The translations under genes and the position numbers were made by a program. From positions 1-23,745 of the forward strand of contig CAZWNO010000062.1 in NCBI GenBank assembly GCA_964635845.1: a stretch of 23,745 nt of DNA. Reading direction: 5' to 3'. Below, piece after piece: positions 1 through 8,212 of this stretch; the first letter of the stretch is position 1; every line of letters starts with the position of its first letter. Origin of the DNA: SZUA-365 sp964635845. Lineage in GTDB: Bacteria > Bacteroidota > Ignavibacteria > SZUA-365. A model generated the notes under the pieces. That model was not told the DNA's origin. It did no database searches and was given only the letters and a program-made list of their open reading frames with translations.

Positions 1-52
1 GTTAAGCACGCCGCCAGCGTTCGTCCTGAGCCAGGATCAAACTCTCCGTTGT
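1..52 (-). rRNA. rrs: 16S ribosomal RNA, 5' end (partial)
   Basis: The minus strand reads AGAGTTTGATCCTGGCTCAG followed by GACGAACGCTGGCGGCGTGC, the universally conserved start of bacterial 16S rRNA (the 27F primer site and what follows). By alignment to E. coli numbering, A8 falls at position 45, so the mature 5' end should be near position 52. Only about 52 nt lie in the window and the gene runs off the left edge. GACGAACGCTGGCGGCGTGC differs from the GATGAACGCTAGCGGCAGG common in classical Bacteroidota. This suits Chlorobi, Ignavibacteria or Kapabacteria-like lineages, but it is too short to place the organism. Confidence 0.97.
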
Positions 53-120
53 AAATATTTTCGTATTCACAATTTCGAGTTGAATTGTGTCACTCAAATT
101 CACTGACTATGCACTTGCTC

Positions 121-132
121 TTTTCAAAGAAC
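121..132 (-). promoter_or_regulatory. boxA-like antitermination element in the rRNA leader
   Basis: The minus strand reads GTTCTTTGAAAA about 70 nt upstream of the 16S 5' end. It resembles the boxA element (consensus TGCTCTTTAA) bound by NusB/NusE during rRNA antitermination, and a TTCTTTGA core is common in rRNA leaders of related bacteria. It sits directly downstream of two small hairpins. The match and position support the call; binding is inferred. Confidence 0.5.
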
Positions 133-167
133 TCGCCGCTTTCGCGGCGACCGTCTCTAAAACGGTC
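133..167 (-). other. Two adjacent hairpins in the rRNA leader
   Basis: Transcribed from the minus strand, positions 150-133 form a perfect 7-bp stem (TCGCCGC/GCGGCGA) closed by a GAAA tetraloop of the stable GNRA class. Immediately upstream, 167-149 forms a 6-bp stem (GACCGT/ACGGTC) with a 7-nt loop, sharing its last two bases with the first hairpin. They lie between the rRNA promoter and the boxA-like element. They are probably part of the precursor leader fold used for antitermination or 16S processing. Confidence 0.55.
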
Positions 168-171
168 TACA

Positions 172-200
172 ATGTTACGACTTTCTTTCCTCTTTGTCAA
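172..200 (-). promoter_or_regulatory. Candidate rRNA operon promoter
   Basis: On the minus strand a perfect TTGACA (200-195) is followed after exactly 17 nt by TAACAT (177-172), which continues as TAACATTG. This fits a housekeeping sigma promoter, and TAACATTG also matches the Bacteroidota -7 element TAnnTTTG at 7 of 8 positions. Transcription would start near 165, giving a leader of about 110 nt before the 16S 5' end. It is the only good -35/-10 pair I see between coaX and 16S. Confidence 0.65.
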
Positions 201-251
201 GCATTTGTTCGGATTTTTTTTCGCTTTCTTTTCGCGCCCCGAACAAATGCT
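200..251 (-). terminator. 13-bp perfect inverted repeat between coaX and the rRNA promoter
   Basis: AGCATTTGTTCGG (200-212) is perfectly inverted as CCGAACAAATGCT (239-251), separated by 26 nt. In minus-strand RNA it forms a long hairpin starting 32 nt after the coaX stop. There is no run of U after the stem; the next bases are the -35 TTGACA, whose first base overlaps the stem end. It could be a U-less terminator or insulator for the upstream operon, or a binding site for a dimeric regulator of rRNA transcription. The remaining sequence between 53 and 282 holds only the promoter and leader elements listed separately. Confidence 0.4.
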
Positions 252-282
252 CGCATTCAGAGGGGACATAAATATACTCAGC

Positions 283-1333
283 TCAAGGGGTGAAAAGCAA
301 GTGGTAAATGACGCCACGGAACAATAAATGTTCGTCGTGCTCCTGCGGCGCGCAGTGCAGCCCCGCGCCCAGTAAAATCGGGGCGTTGCCGCCGGTCACA
401 ATCAACGGAGTATCATCTCCGGTTTGCTTTTTTATCGCGCGCACCATGCCTTCCACGGCGTACCGCGTGAAGTGCACCGCGCCAGCGCGCATGCTCCCGG
501 CCGTGTCCGCCCCGATCAGCGGCGGCACCGCGGCCGCGTCTGCCCCAGCGGCCGCGTCTGCGCGGGCGGTCGCGTCTGNNNNNNNNNNNNNNNNNNNNNN
601 NNNNNNNNNNNNNNNNNNNNNNNNNNNNNNNNNNNNNNNNNNNNNNNNNNNNNNNNNNNNNNNNNNNNNNNNNNNNNNCGCGGGCGGGCGCACCCGTGGC
701 GGCGTCTGCGCGGGCGGGCGCACCCGTGGCGGCGTCTGCGCGGGCGGGCGCACCCGTGGCGGCTGTCGCGGGGAGCTGCGCCGTGCGCTCGTGCAGCGCG
801 CGCAGCGCTGTCTCTATCCCCGGCGCTATTGCGCCGCCGAGAAACACGCCGTCGCGGTCGACGACATTCACCGTCGTCGCGGTTCCGCAGTCCGCGACGA
901 TCACGGGAGAACCGTAGTCCTGCCGCGCCGCGAGCGCCCCGCAGTACCGGTCGGCCCCGAGCGTGTTCATGCTCCGATAGACGGACGGAAAGAACGATGA
1001 TAGCGCCGGCGTCACGGCCCGCCTGCGCGCGATGCCGGCTTCACGCAGAATTTCGTCCAGCACAGGCAGCAGGGGTGGAACCACGGAACAGATACCAGCT
1101 TCGATGATGTGCGCTTCCGCGAAATCCATCGCACTGCCGGCTGTATCGCTGTCTGCGATCCCTCCATCGATGCCACGCGCGCAAAATTCCCCGATCCGTG
1201 CAGCGGCCAACGGATCCCGCAGGTCGGCGTTCGGCATCACCAGCACACCTCGTACTTCGAATCCCTGCATGAGAGCGAGCCGGCAGGTCGTGTTGCCGAG
1301 AACCGCTGCCAGACGCAGATCCGGGTCGGTCAT
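283..1333 (-). CDS. coaX: Type III pantothenate kinase, interrupted by an assembly gap
   Basis: Phosphorylates pantothenate, the first committed step of coenzyme A synthesis. Family motifs before the gap are SVVPPLLP, GADRYCGALAA, ADCGTATT, GGAIAPG and ERTAQLP. After the gap follow IGADTAGSMRAG and LIVTGGNAPILL, ending at the TGA at 283. The two halves are in different frames only because the gap is filled with exactly 100 N; a true gap length divisible by 3 restores one frame, as expected from the repeat units around it. An Ala/Gly/Arg/Asp-rich repeat is inserted between TAQLP and the IGADT motif, where the family has a variable loop. The first phosphate-binding motif, normally DxGNT, reads VLGNT, so the usual metal/phosphate Asp is missing. 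The ATG overlaps the rnr stop as ATGA, so translation is probably coupled. Confidence 0.85.
525..768 (-). repeat. In-frame tandem repeats inside coaX
   Basis: Right of the gap, three 30-bp units (679-708, 709-738, 739-768) begin CGCGGGCGGGCGCACCCG on the plus strand; the third has a diverged end. They encode the decapeptide ATGAPARADA on the minus strand. Left of the gap, three 18-bp units (525-542, 543-560, 561-578) end in CGCGTCTG. The 561-578 unit equals the 30-bp unit with 12 bp missing in the middle and one substitution. Every unit is a multiple of 3, so copy-number change keeps the reading frame. Confidence 0.85.
579..678. other. Assembly gap of 100 N
   Basis: Exactly 100 N, the usual placeholder for a scaffold gap of unknown length. 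It starts and ends at repeat-unit boundaries within coaX, so the assembly most likely broke on the tandem repeat. The real sequence is probably further repeat units. Confidence 0.95.
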
Positions 1334-3579
1334 CGCTTCCTCCCGCCGGGGCTCTTCCCGCTCCCACCTCGCCTCCTCCCTCCGCTTCTGCCCCCTCCGC
1401 TGTCGCCGTTTCTGCCCCCTCCGCTTCTGCCGCCTCCGCTTCTGTCCCCTCCGCTTCTGCCGCCGCCGCTTCTGCCCCCTCCGTTTCTGCCGCCGCCGCT
1501 TCTGCCGACACCGCTTCTGCCGCCGCCGCTTCTGCCGACACCGCTTCTGCCGACACCGCTTCTGCCGACACCGCTGTCGCCGCTGCCCCTCGTCCGTCCC
1601 TGGCGGATGCCGTACACCCCGGAATCCGTTCCGCCGTCGGAACCTGCAGGCGCACCGTTTTCGTCTATGAGGGAGAAATCGATCTGCAGCTCGATGCTGT
1701 CGACGCGCTCAACCCGCACACGCACGCGATCGCCGAGCCGGTAACAGGTCCCGCTGCGCTGCCCGACCAGCTGCATATGCGCTTTGTCGTAGTCGAAATA
1801 ATCATCCAGGCTGCGGACGTGCACAAGGCCCTCCACCAGCGTCGGATAGATCTCCACGTAAAGCCCGTAACGCGTGACTCCGCTGATGACGGCATCGAAT
1901 TCGTCCCCCTCGTGACGTTTCATGTACTCGACCTGCTTGATCTTGATCGATTCCCGCTCGGCCTCGACCGCGAGACGTTCACGTATCGAGCTCTGCCGTG
2001 CGATGTCGCCGAGTCGCTTGAGCGAGGGCCCGCGTCCCCCTCCGCCCCCGAAGTACTGATGGAGAATCCGGTGCACGATCAGGTCGGGGTAGCGGCGTAT
2101 CGGCGAGGTGAAATGCGTGTAGTACTGAAATCCAAGACCGAAATGTCCGATATTCTGTTCGCTGTACACGGCCTTGGCCATCGAGCGGATCGTGACGTCC
2201 TGGACGACGTCCTCCTCCGGACGACCCCGGACGGCCTCGAGCATGTGCTGGAAGGACTTCGACGAGGTCGGGTCGAGCTGCGTCTTGATGCCGAGATGCC
2301 GCAGGAATTCCACGAGCTCGCGCGACTTCTCCGGATCGGGCAGATCGTGCACGCGGAAGATGAACGGCCGTGGGCCGCCGTCGCCGCGCGCCACCTTCTG
2401 CGCCACTGTACGGTTCGCCAGCAGCATGAACTCCTCGATCACCCGCATGCTCATGAGTCTCTTCTTCGGCACGATGTCCACCGGATACCCCGTTGCGTCG
2501 AGCACGAACTTCACCTCGGGCACGCCGAAATCCACCGACCCCTCACGGAAACGCTTTTTCATGAGTACGCCCGCGAGCCGCTCCATCGTCTGCAGCGACT
2601 CGCAATGCGGTCCCTCGCCGCGGTCGAGTATGTCCTGCACCTCTTCGTACGAAAAACGCTTGCGCGAACGGATGACGGATTTCGCCAATACGTGTTCCTT
2701 CACCACGCCCCGCGGAGTGACTGTCATGATGATGCTGAACGTCAGGCGGTCCTTGCCTTCCTTCAGGCTGCACATGTGATTGGAGAGCCTCTCCGGCAGC
2801 ATCGGGAACACACCGTCGACGAGGTACACGCTCGTGCCCCGCCGCAATGCCTCGCGATCGAGCGGCGTGCCCTCGCGCACGTAATGGCTCACATCCGCGA
2901 TATGCACGCCGAGCAGGCAGTTCCCCTCGCCGTCCATGGCGACGGACACCGCGTCGTCGAAGTCCTTCGCGTCCTCGGGATCGATGGTGAAGCATTCCAG
3001 TTCGCGCAGATCCATCCTGTCCGTGAGATCCTCGGCGCCGAGCGCGGCGGGAATGGCGAATGCCTGTTCGTCCACATCCTCGGGAAAATCGAGACTGAGG
3101 CCGAAGCGCCGGGCCAGAGCGAGCATCTCCACGTCGGCGCGGCCCCGCTTGCCGAGCACCTCGATGACCTCGCCTTCGAGCCCCGCACTCCTGCCGCGCA
3201 TGGGCAGCAGTCGGACGACGACCTTGTCTCCGTCCTCCGCACCCGCGACGGCGTTTCGCGAAATGGCGATGTCGCCCTCGATCTCACGGTCGTCGGCCTC
3301 GACATAACAGAGGCGGCGGAATTCCTTGAAGGAACCCACGACGGTGCGCTCCGCCGCTTCCCTCTTCACTTCTTCCGCCTGAGGCGTCATCCAGCGGCTG
3401 TTCTTCAGGCGGACGATCAGCCCCTCCTGCTGCAGCACGCGCAGCATTTCCTTGAGCTGCTGGTACTGCTCGCCCTGTTTGGGGAGATCGAGTTCCCGGG
3501 CGAGTTCCTTGGTTTTGTACGCCCTTCCTTCCTTCGCGAGGAGAAAGGTGTGAATGCGGTCGCGGAGTGTGTTTTTCAA
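1330..3579 (-). CDS. rnr: Ribonuclease R (RNB-family 3'-5' exoribonuclease)
   Basis: Degrades structured RNA from the 3' end. The protein starts with a winged-helix region (residues 3-60), then cold-shock-like OB segments (about 75-165). The RNB catalytic domain contains IDPEDAKDFDDA, with Asp at 200, 206, 208 and 209 matching the family's metal ligands. It also has HIADVSHYV and HFTSPIRRYPDL. An S1 domain (GVTRYGLYVEI) follows. The last ~90 residues are a low-complexity GRSGG/GVGRS tail. I chose the TTG at 3579, 1 nt after the tamB stop, because MKNTLRDRIHTFLL begins the family domain. The reading frame stays open to 3774, but that extension is an Arg/Ser-rich shadow of tamB. The resulting 749 aa are in the family range. 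The stop overlaps the coaX ATG. Confidence 0.93.
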   Translation of the reverse strand: MKNTLRDRIHTFLLAKEGRAYKTKELARELDLPKQGEQYQQLKEMLRVLQQEGLIVRLKNSRWMTPQAEEVKREAAERTVVGSFKEFRRLCYVEADDREIEGDIAISRNAVAGAEDGDKVVVRLLPMRGRSAGLEGEVIEVLGKRGRADVEMLALARRFGLSLDFPEDVDEQAFAIPAALGAEDLTDRMDLRELECFTIDPEDAKDFDDAVSVAMDGEGNCLLGVHIADVSHYVREGTPLDREALRRGTSVYLVDGVFPMLPERLSNHMCSLKEGKDRLTFSIIMTVTPRGVVKEHVLAKSVIRSRKRFSYEEVQDILDRGEGPHCESLQTMERLAGVLMKKRFREGSVDFGVPEVKFVLDATGYPVDIVPKKRLMSMRVIEEFMLLANRTVAQKVARGDGGPRPFIFRVHDLPDPEKSRELVEFLRHLGIKTQLDPTSSKSFQHMLEAVRGRPEEDVVQDVTIRSMAKAVYSEQNIGHFGLGFQYYTHFTSPIRRYPDLIVHRILHQYFGGGGGRGPSLKRLGDIARQSSIRERLAVEAERESIKIKQVEYMKRHEGDEFDAVISGVTRYGLYVEIYPTLVEGLVHVRSLDDYFDYDKAHMQLVGQRSGTCYRLGDRVRVRVERVDSIELQIDFSLIDENGAPAGSDGGTDSGVYGIRQGRTRGSGDSGVGRSGVGRSGVGRSGGGRSGVGRSGGGRNGGGRSGGGRSGGDRSGGGRSGGGRNGDSGGGRSGGRRRGGSGKSPGGRKR
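1375..1595 (-). repeat. 15-bp tandem repeats encoding the RNase R tail
   Basis: Degenerate units of the form CCGCTTCTGCCGNCN (plus strand) are repeated about a dozen times. In the rnr frame they encode pentapeptides of the type GRSGG or GRSGV. Because the unit is 15 bp and lacks stop codons, several frames are open here, which creates long spurious reading frames. The encoded tail is Gly/Ser/Arg-rich and basic, like RGG-type RNA-binding tails. Boundaries are approximate. Confidence 0.85.
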
Positions 3580-3580
3580 T

Positions 3581-6500
3581 TCAGAATGCGAAGCGTTGAA
3601 GGATTTTGAGTTCCCAGACCGAATATTCCTGCGATTGCGTGGTGCTCTCGTAGGATTCGTTGAGGGTTTTGCGCGAGATCTGCACGAGCAGATTCGTCCA
3701 GGGGATGCCCAGCACCTTGCTGAGCGGGAATTCCACCGATACGTTCGAACTCTCGAGATCGTTGATTTTCCCATCGTAGGTGATGATGGCGCGTCCGATC
3801 TCGCTGGTGAGCTTGACCCTCGATTCCTCGGATCCCAGCCCTGCGAAGTCCACGCGCTTGATATAGTCCTGCAATCCCGCCCGCGAGAGGAATTCTGTGG
3901 CCGCGCTGGATGCGAGCGATGAGGTGACCTGCTGGGTCAGAAGTTCCTGCGACTTGTCCATGAGTGTGCTGCGATCGCCGCCGCTGCCGCCGATGTCCTT
4001 CGTGAACATGCCGAATAGGAGAAAGGAAAAGGCGTCGGACTGCACCTCGCCGGCCGACGTGACCGGCTCTCCGTTCTGCTCGTCCCAGCGCATGTCGTAG
4101 CCGAGCACCGGCACCTGCTTCGTGCCCGTGATGCGTACCGTGACGTAGACCGGCCGCCGCACCTGCGTACGCGGATCGACGTAATAATCGGAGTAGACCG
4201 CCGTCAGATCGAGATCGGGATTCATCGGATCGCGTGTAAACCGGAGGGAGCCCGTGGCGCTCATGCGCTTGCCGAGAAAGATGTAATAGGAATCCTGACC
4301 GAGCGTCACCTCGCCGACGAATTTCATCCCGTTACCGCCCCAATTATTCACCTTCAGGTCATTCAAGTCGAGCTGCGCGTTCAATTTCTCCTGCAGCAGC
4401 GAGAAGGGAATCTCGAGACGCAGCCGGCCGCTGGTGCGGAGCGTTAGGTCGAAAGTCAGACCGTCGAGTATCGACCGCTCCGGCACATGCCCCTGATCCA
4501 GCGCTTCGGAGGAGGCCGCCGAGAGCCTGGCGAAGCGGCTCGCGGAGAGCGAACTCGTCCGCTGTTTCGTCGTATCGTCGACCGTGACATAGGTGATGTC
4601 GGCATACTTGTTGACCGCACCCTCGGAGAGTTCGAGCGGAAAAATGAGGTTGCCCTGCTCGACGACGATCTCCCCGAGCAGCATCGAGCGATCGAGACGT
4701 CCGCGGTAACTCAGTCCCTGCTCGCCGGTGGAAATGTACAAATCCCCGTACAGCGAGCGGATGGCTGAACGTGAAGCGAACTTGAGCACCTTCAGGCGCC
4801 CGTTGACCGACAGGTCGAACTCGTTGATGGAGAATGCCTGCGTGCTCACCGATCCGCTCGCGGTCATCCGGCCTGCCGTCCAGTCCGACGGCTGGTTTGC
4901 GATCGAGAGATCGACGATCCGGATGTCCCTGTCGATCGCCTCGACCCGCAGCCCGAGGTCGTATTCCATGTTGTTGAAGATGAAGCGGCCCCGCGCATCG
5001 GACAGGGTGAGATAGCCGTTGAACGACGGATCTCCCGCGGTTCCCGAGATCGCGATGTCGGCGCTCGCCGTCCCGGTTAGCGGAGAAAACAGACCCAGAA
5101 ACTCCTCGATCAAGGTGAGCGGGAAGTCGCGCATCTGCAGGCGGAGATTTGCGGAAAGTTCTTCCGTGATCTCATCCGTCTCGCCGATCGCGACGGGAAT
5201 GCTTCCCGAAACGAAAAACACCTTCTCATCCTTTCCTTCGGAGGTCTCGTATGTCAGCTCCGAATACACCTCCACGCTGCGGTCGTTGTACCGGCCCTCG
5301 AGTTCCATTTTTCCGAAGTGCGCGCCGCGGTAGCTCAGGCTGTCGATGAACACGTTCGCCGCGAGCAGCGGCGCCGCATCGGAACCACTGATCTGCGCCT
5401 CCACGAAACCCGTGCCGCCGAAACTCTGCCCCTCGAGTGCTGCCGCGTCACCGTTCAACATGTATTCCACGACGGCGATGTCGAGACTGTCGGCATAGAT
5501 CGTGAAGTTATTGGCGCCATCGCCGGACCGTCTGCCCGTCAGCGAGAGACGGTTCCCGCCGTGCGCGAGATCGAATTGTCGGACGTCGATGCCGCTCGTG
5601 TCGAAGCGCAGGCTGATCTCGTCCCGGTTCTCCCAGCTCTCGCCCCGGTAAATCAGCTGCAGGCGGGAAGCCGTCACATCGAATCCGTGATTCTCATAGC
5701 GCGCGGCGGCCTGCAGGTCGAGCTGGGCAAGCGTGTCGATCATGCTCCGCACGCGCAGCGCGGGCGCATTCTCACTCCAATCCAGCTGCACCTGTGTACG
5801 GCTCAACTGCAGCCCGCCTACGCTCATGTCGGCGGCGGAGAGGCGCGTGCTCATCCGGAGCTGTTCAAGCGGTCGTTCCAGCCGCAAGTTCCGCAGGTCG
5901 TAGGTACAGCGCAGACCCGCGGCGAGCCAGGTTCGGGCGCTGTCCACATAATAGAAATCGCTCAATGCGATTTCTCCCCCGATGTCGAATCCGTTGTAGC
6001 CGCCCGCGATGCTTCCCTGCCAGGTGCCGCGCACGAGAAACGTGGATGCGTCGAAGAACCGGGCGATGCGGTCGGGATTTTTGAGCGTGAGATTGTAGCG
6101 CAAGTCCATGAAATCGGCTGTATCCTCGGCAGTCCCCTTGCCGCGGTGCACGGGGGAGGCGGATGCGATGGACCGCTCCGTCCGTCCGCCGGTGGCCCGT
6201 GCCCGGCCGCGCGCCGACATGGTGACAGGCCGCCCTTCCTGCGCGACAAGTGTGCTGCTGTCGGACCTCAGTGCATATGCGTCGAGAGCCGTGGTGAGCG
6301 AGTCCATCTGCCGCACGAGATAGTTCCCGAAGCGCGGAATATCGAAGCGTCCCGTCATACGGGCATCCGCATACTGCGACTGCAGCAGCAGCTGTTCCGG
6401 CTCGCCGACGCGCTGCCGCAGCTGGAGCCGGAAGGTGTCGCTGTCGATGGTGATATCCCTGAGGCGGGAAGGCGCGAAGACGATCTGCATATCGCCTGAC

Positions 6501-8212
6501 ATGGTGGAAAGATCCAGCCCGTCGCCATTCGCGCGCAGGGTGAGTGTCAGATCGCTGTCCATCCCGTCGTCATCGAGCACTTTCGCAAGGTCCAGCTTTT
6601 TCGTCTCGGCGTTCAGGCGGAAGCCGGTGATGCTGTCGGGAAGAAAGCTCATCCCTCCCTGCATGGCGAGGGTGCTCGCACCCATCGCGGTGCGCAGATC
6701 GAAGGTCAGGCTGTCGCTTCCGATGACCGCCGATACCGAGAAGGTATTCGCGACGTAGCGTTCGAAGCGCGTCGAATCGGCCTGGAGGTTCAGGATCGCG
6801 TTCATGCGGCCGATCTGGGTGCCGCGCCCCTTTATCGACGCCTGGAGATTCAGATCGCTGTGCAGCTGCGGATTGTTGAGCACCTTGCTCAGGTCGATGC
6901 CCTGCGTGCGCACCGAACCGTCATAAACGAGTTCCTCGCCGCGTACATCGAGCATGATGCTCCCGGCCGCACTGCCGGCGTCGCTCTCCATGTCCATGGC
7001 GGCGGAAAATCGCAGCGGCTGCCCGGTGAAACTCAGCTTCGAGAAACGGGCCGTGCCGAGCCCGGAGACGTCCGGGATCGGGATGCCGGGAATGATGAGC
7101 GGCACATCCGCACCCCTGATGACGGTCTTCCCGGAACTGACGTCGATGGTCATCCCGGTGCCGTCGAGGATGTTGCGCAGCCTGCCGCTGAACTCGAGGC
7201 TGCTCTCCAATGCGTCGAGCTGGAGTCCTTCTATGCGGAGATCGTCGAGCGTTCCCTCCGCCTCGACATCGAGAGCCGCGCTGCCGCCGAGAAAATCGAG
7301 CGACGGCAGGAAGTACTGCAGATCGCGAACGTCCACCGCGAGCGCGGAGAGACTCACGTCCATCCGCATCGCGCGCAGCACTTCGGTATCGAGGGGACCC
7401 AGTACATCGGCCCCCTTCACGGATGCGCTGATGAGAAATGAACTGCGTCCGGTCTGCACGGAGAGCCCTTCCAACGATACCGAGGAATCACGCAGCGCGA
7501 TATCGCCTGAAATATTCTGGAGCGAGACCTCGCCGAAGCGGTTGATGCAGTATCCCTGGTTCAGCGAGAGCAGCTTTCGCTCCGGCGCGATCGTGGCGGA
7601 CAGCGTAAGATTCAACTGCTCGAGCAGCATATGTCCGGTGTCGAGCCTGTCGCGCCTCTCGGGCCCCGCCCGCGTGGAATCGTAGACAAGGAGCGTGCCG
7701 TCGAGAATGCGCACGTTGTCCACCGCGATCACCCAGTCGAACGGCGTGGTTGTCGTGTCCTCCTCGGTGGGACGCACGAGCGTGCTGATATTCCAGTCCC
7801 TGCCTTCCGCGCGCGTGATGGAAATTCTCGGTCTGTTGAGCGTCAGTTCCCTGATCGTGATCCGTTTCCACGGCGCCCGGAAAACATCGTAGCGCAGCAC
7901 GATGCTCTCGATCTCGGCCACGGGACCGTTGGCATCGGTGAGCTTCACGCCGCCGAGTTTCCAGCCGGTGAAGAGATTCCCTTCGATGGATTCGATGGTC
8001 AGATGGGCGTTGAGCGAGGAGTCCGCCGCCTCGATGATGAAGTCGCGAAGCATGGAGCGGAAGGTCTGGGTTTCGGAGAAACCGACAAGCGCGGCGAGCA
8101 GCACGGCAAGTGCAAGCCCGGTAAACGCGAGGAGACGCAGCAGCCGTACGACAAGCGGGCGCCGTGGCTTCGGCGTCGGTCTGTCATCGCTTGTGTTTGC
8201 AGTATCGCTCAA
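3581..8212 (-). CDS. tamB: TamB-like translocation and assembly module protein (DUF490)
   Basis: TamB/AsmA-like proteins span the periplasm as a long beta-groove and take part in outer-membrane protein assembly and phospholipid transport. The sequence shows a short cytoplasmic N-terminus, one membrane segment (about residues 22-46), then about 1,450 residues of alternating strands. The C-terminal DUF490-like part includes GNLIFPLE, LDLTAVYSDYYVDP, FSFLLFGMF and LTSEIGRAIITYDGKI, and ends in Phe. Its 1543 aa exceed E. coli TamB (about 1260) but are ordinary for this phylum. The start is the TTG at 8212, which overlaps the hldE2 end by 29 nt; no nearer ATG or GTG in this frame precedes the membrane segment. 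A TamA/BamA partner is not in the window. Heptose genes upstream support an envelope role. Confidence 0.9.
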   Translation of the reverse strand: MSDTANTSDDRPTPKPRRPLVVRLLRLLAFTGLALAVLLAALVGFSETQTFRSMLRDFIIEAADSSLNAHLTIESIEGNLFTGWKLGGVKLTDANGPVAEIESIVLRYDVFRAPWKRITIRELTLNRPRISITRAEGRDWNISTLVRPTEEDTTTTPFDWVIAVDNVRILDGTLLVYDSTRAGPERRDRLDTGHMLLEQLNLTLSATIAPERKLLSLNQGYCINRFGEVSLQNISGDIALRDSSVSLEGLSVQTGRSSFLISASVKGADVLGPLDTEVLRAMRMDVSLSALAVDVRDLQYFLPSLDFLGGSAALDVEAEGTLDDLRIEGLQLDALESSLEFSGRLRNILDGTGMTIDVSSGKTVIRGADVPLIIPGIPIPDVSGLGTARFSKLSFTGQPLRFSAAMDMESDAGSAAGSIMLDVRGEELVYDGSVRTQGIDLSKVLNNPQLHSDLNLQASIKGRGTQIGRMNAILNLQADSTRFERYVANTFSVSAVIGSDSLTFDLRTAMGASTLAMQGGMSFLPDSITGFRLNAETKKLDLAKVLDDDGMDSDLTLTLRANGDGLDLSTMSGDMQIVFAPSRLRDITIDSDTFRLQLRQRVGEPEQLLLQSQYADARMTGRFDIPRFGNYLVRQMDSLTTALDAYALRSDSSTLVAQEGRPVTMSARGRARATGGRTERSIASASPVHRGKGTAEDTADFMDLRYNLTLKNPDRIARFFDASTFLVRGTWQGSIAGGYNGFDIGGEIALSDFYYVDSARTWLAAGLRCTYDLRNLRLERPLEQLRMSTRLSAADMSVGGLQLSRTQVQLDWSENAPALRVRSMIDTLAQLDLQAAARYENHGFDVTASRLQLIYRGESWENRDEISLRFDTSGIDVRQFDLAHGGNRLSLTGRRSGDGANNFTIYADSLDIAVVEYMLNGDAAALEGQSFGGTGFVEAQISGSDAAPLLAANVFIDSLSYRGAHFGKMELEGRYNDRSVEVYSELTYETSEGKDEKVFFVSGSIPVAIGETDEITEELSANLRLQMRDFPLTLIEEFLGLFSPLTGTASADIAISGTAGDPSFNGYLTLSDARGRFIFNNMEYDLGLRVEAIDRDIRIVDLSIANQPSDWTAGRMTASGSVSTQAFSINEFDLSVNGRLKVLKFASRSAIRSLYGDLYISTGEQGLSYRGRLDRSMLLGEIVVEQGNLIFPLELSEGAVNKYADITYVTVDDTTKQRTSSLSASRFARLSAASSEALDQGHVPERSILDGLTFDLTLRTSGRLRLEIPFSLLQEKLNAQLDLNDLKVNNWGGNGMKFVGEVTLGQDSYYIFLGKRMSATGSLRFTRDPMNPDLDLTAVYSDYYVDPRTQVRRPVYVTVRITGTKQVPVLGYDMRWDEQNGEPVTSAGEVQSDAFSFLLFGMFTKDIGGSGGDRSTLMDKSQELLTQQVTSSLASSAATEFLSRAGLQDYIKRVDFAGLGSEESRVKLTSEIGRAIITYDGKINDLESSNVSVEFPLSKVLGIPWTNLLVQISRKTLNESYESTTQSQEYSVWELKILQRFAF

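Noticed and set aside
85..327. Small ORFs over the rRNA promoter and leader
   Set aside because: They cross the promoter, boxA-like site and inverted repeat, have no homology signal and lack a ribosome-binding site.
525..768. Frameshifted or pseudogene coaX
   Set aside because: The frame difference equals what an arbitrary 100-N filler would cause; a gap divisible by 3, expected from the repeat units, restores the frame.
1375..1595. Possible CRISPR-like array
   Set aside because: Units are only 15 bp, contiguous and without spacers, and they encode a coherent pentapeptide tail in rnr.
1777..3609. 610-aa open frame on the plus strand
   Set aside because: Antisense shadow of rnr. The translation is His/Arg/Leu-rich with no family motif, as usual for the reverse strand of GC-rich genes, while rnr itself shows all its motifs.
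3580..3774. N-terminal extension of rnr up to 3774
   Set aside because: The extra 65 residues are Arg/Ser-rich, overlap the conserved tamB C-terminus and precede the normal RNase R winged-helix start.
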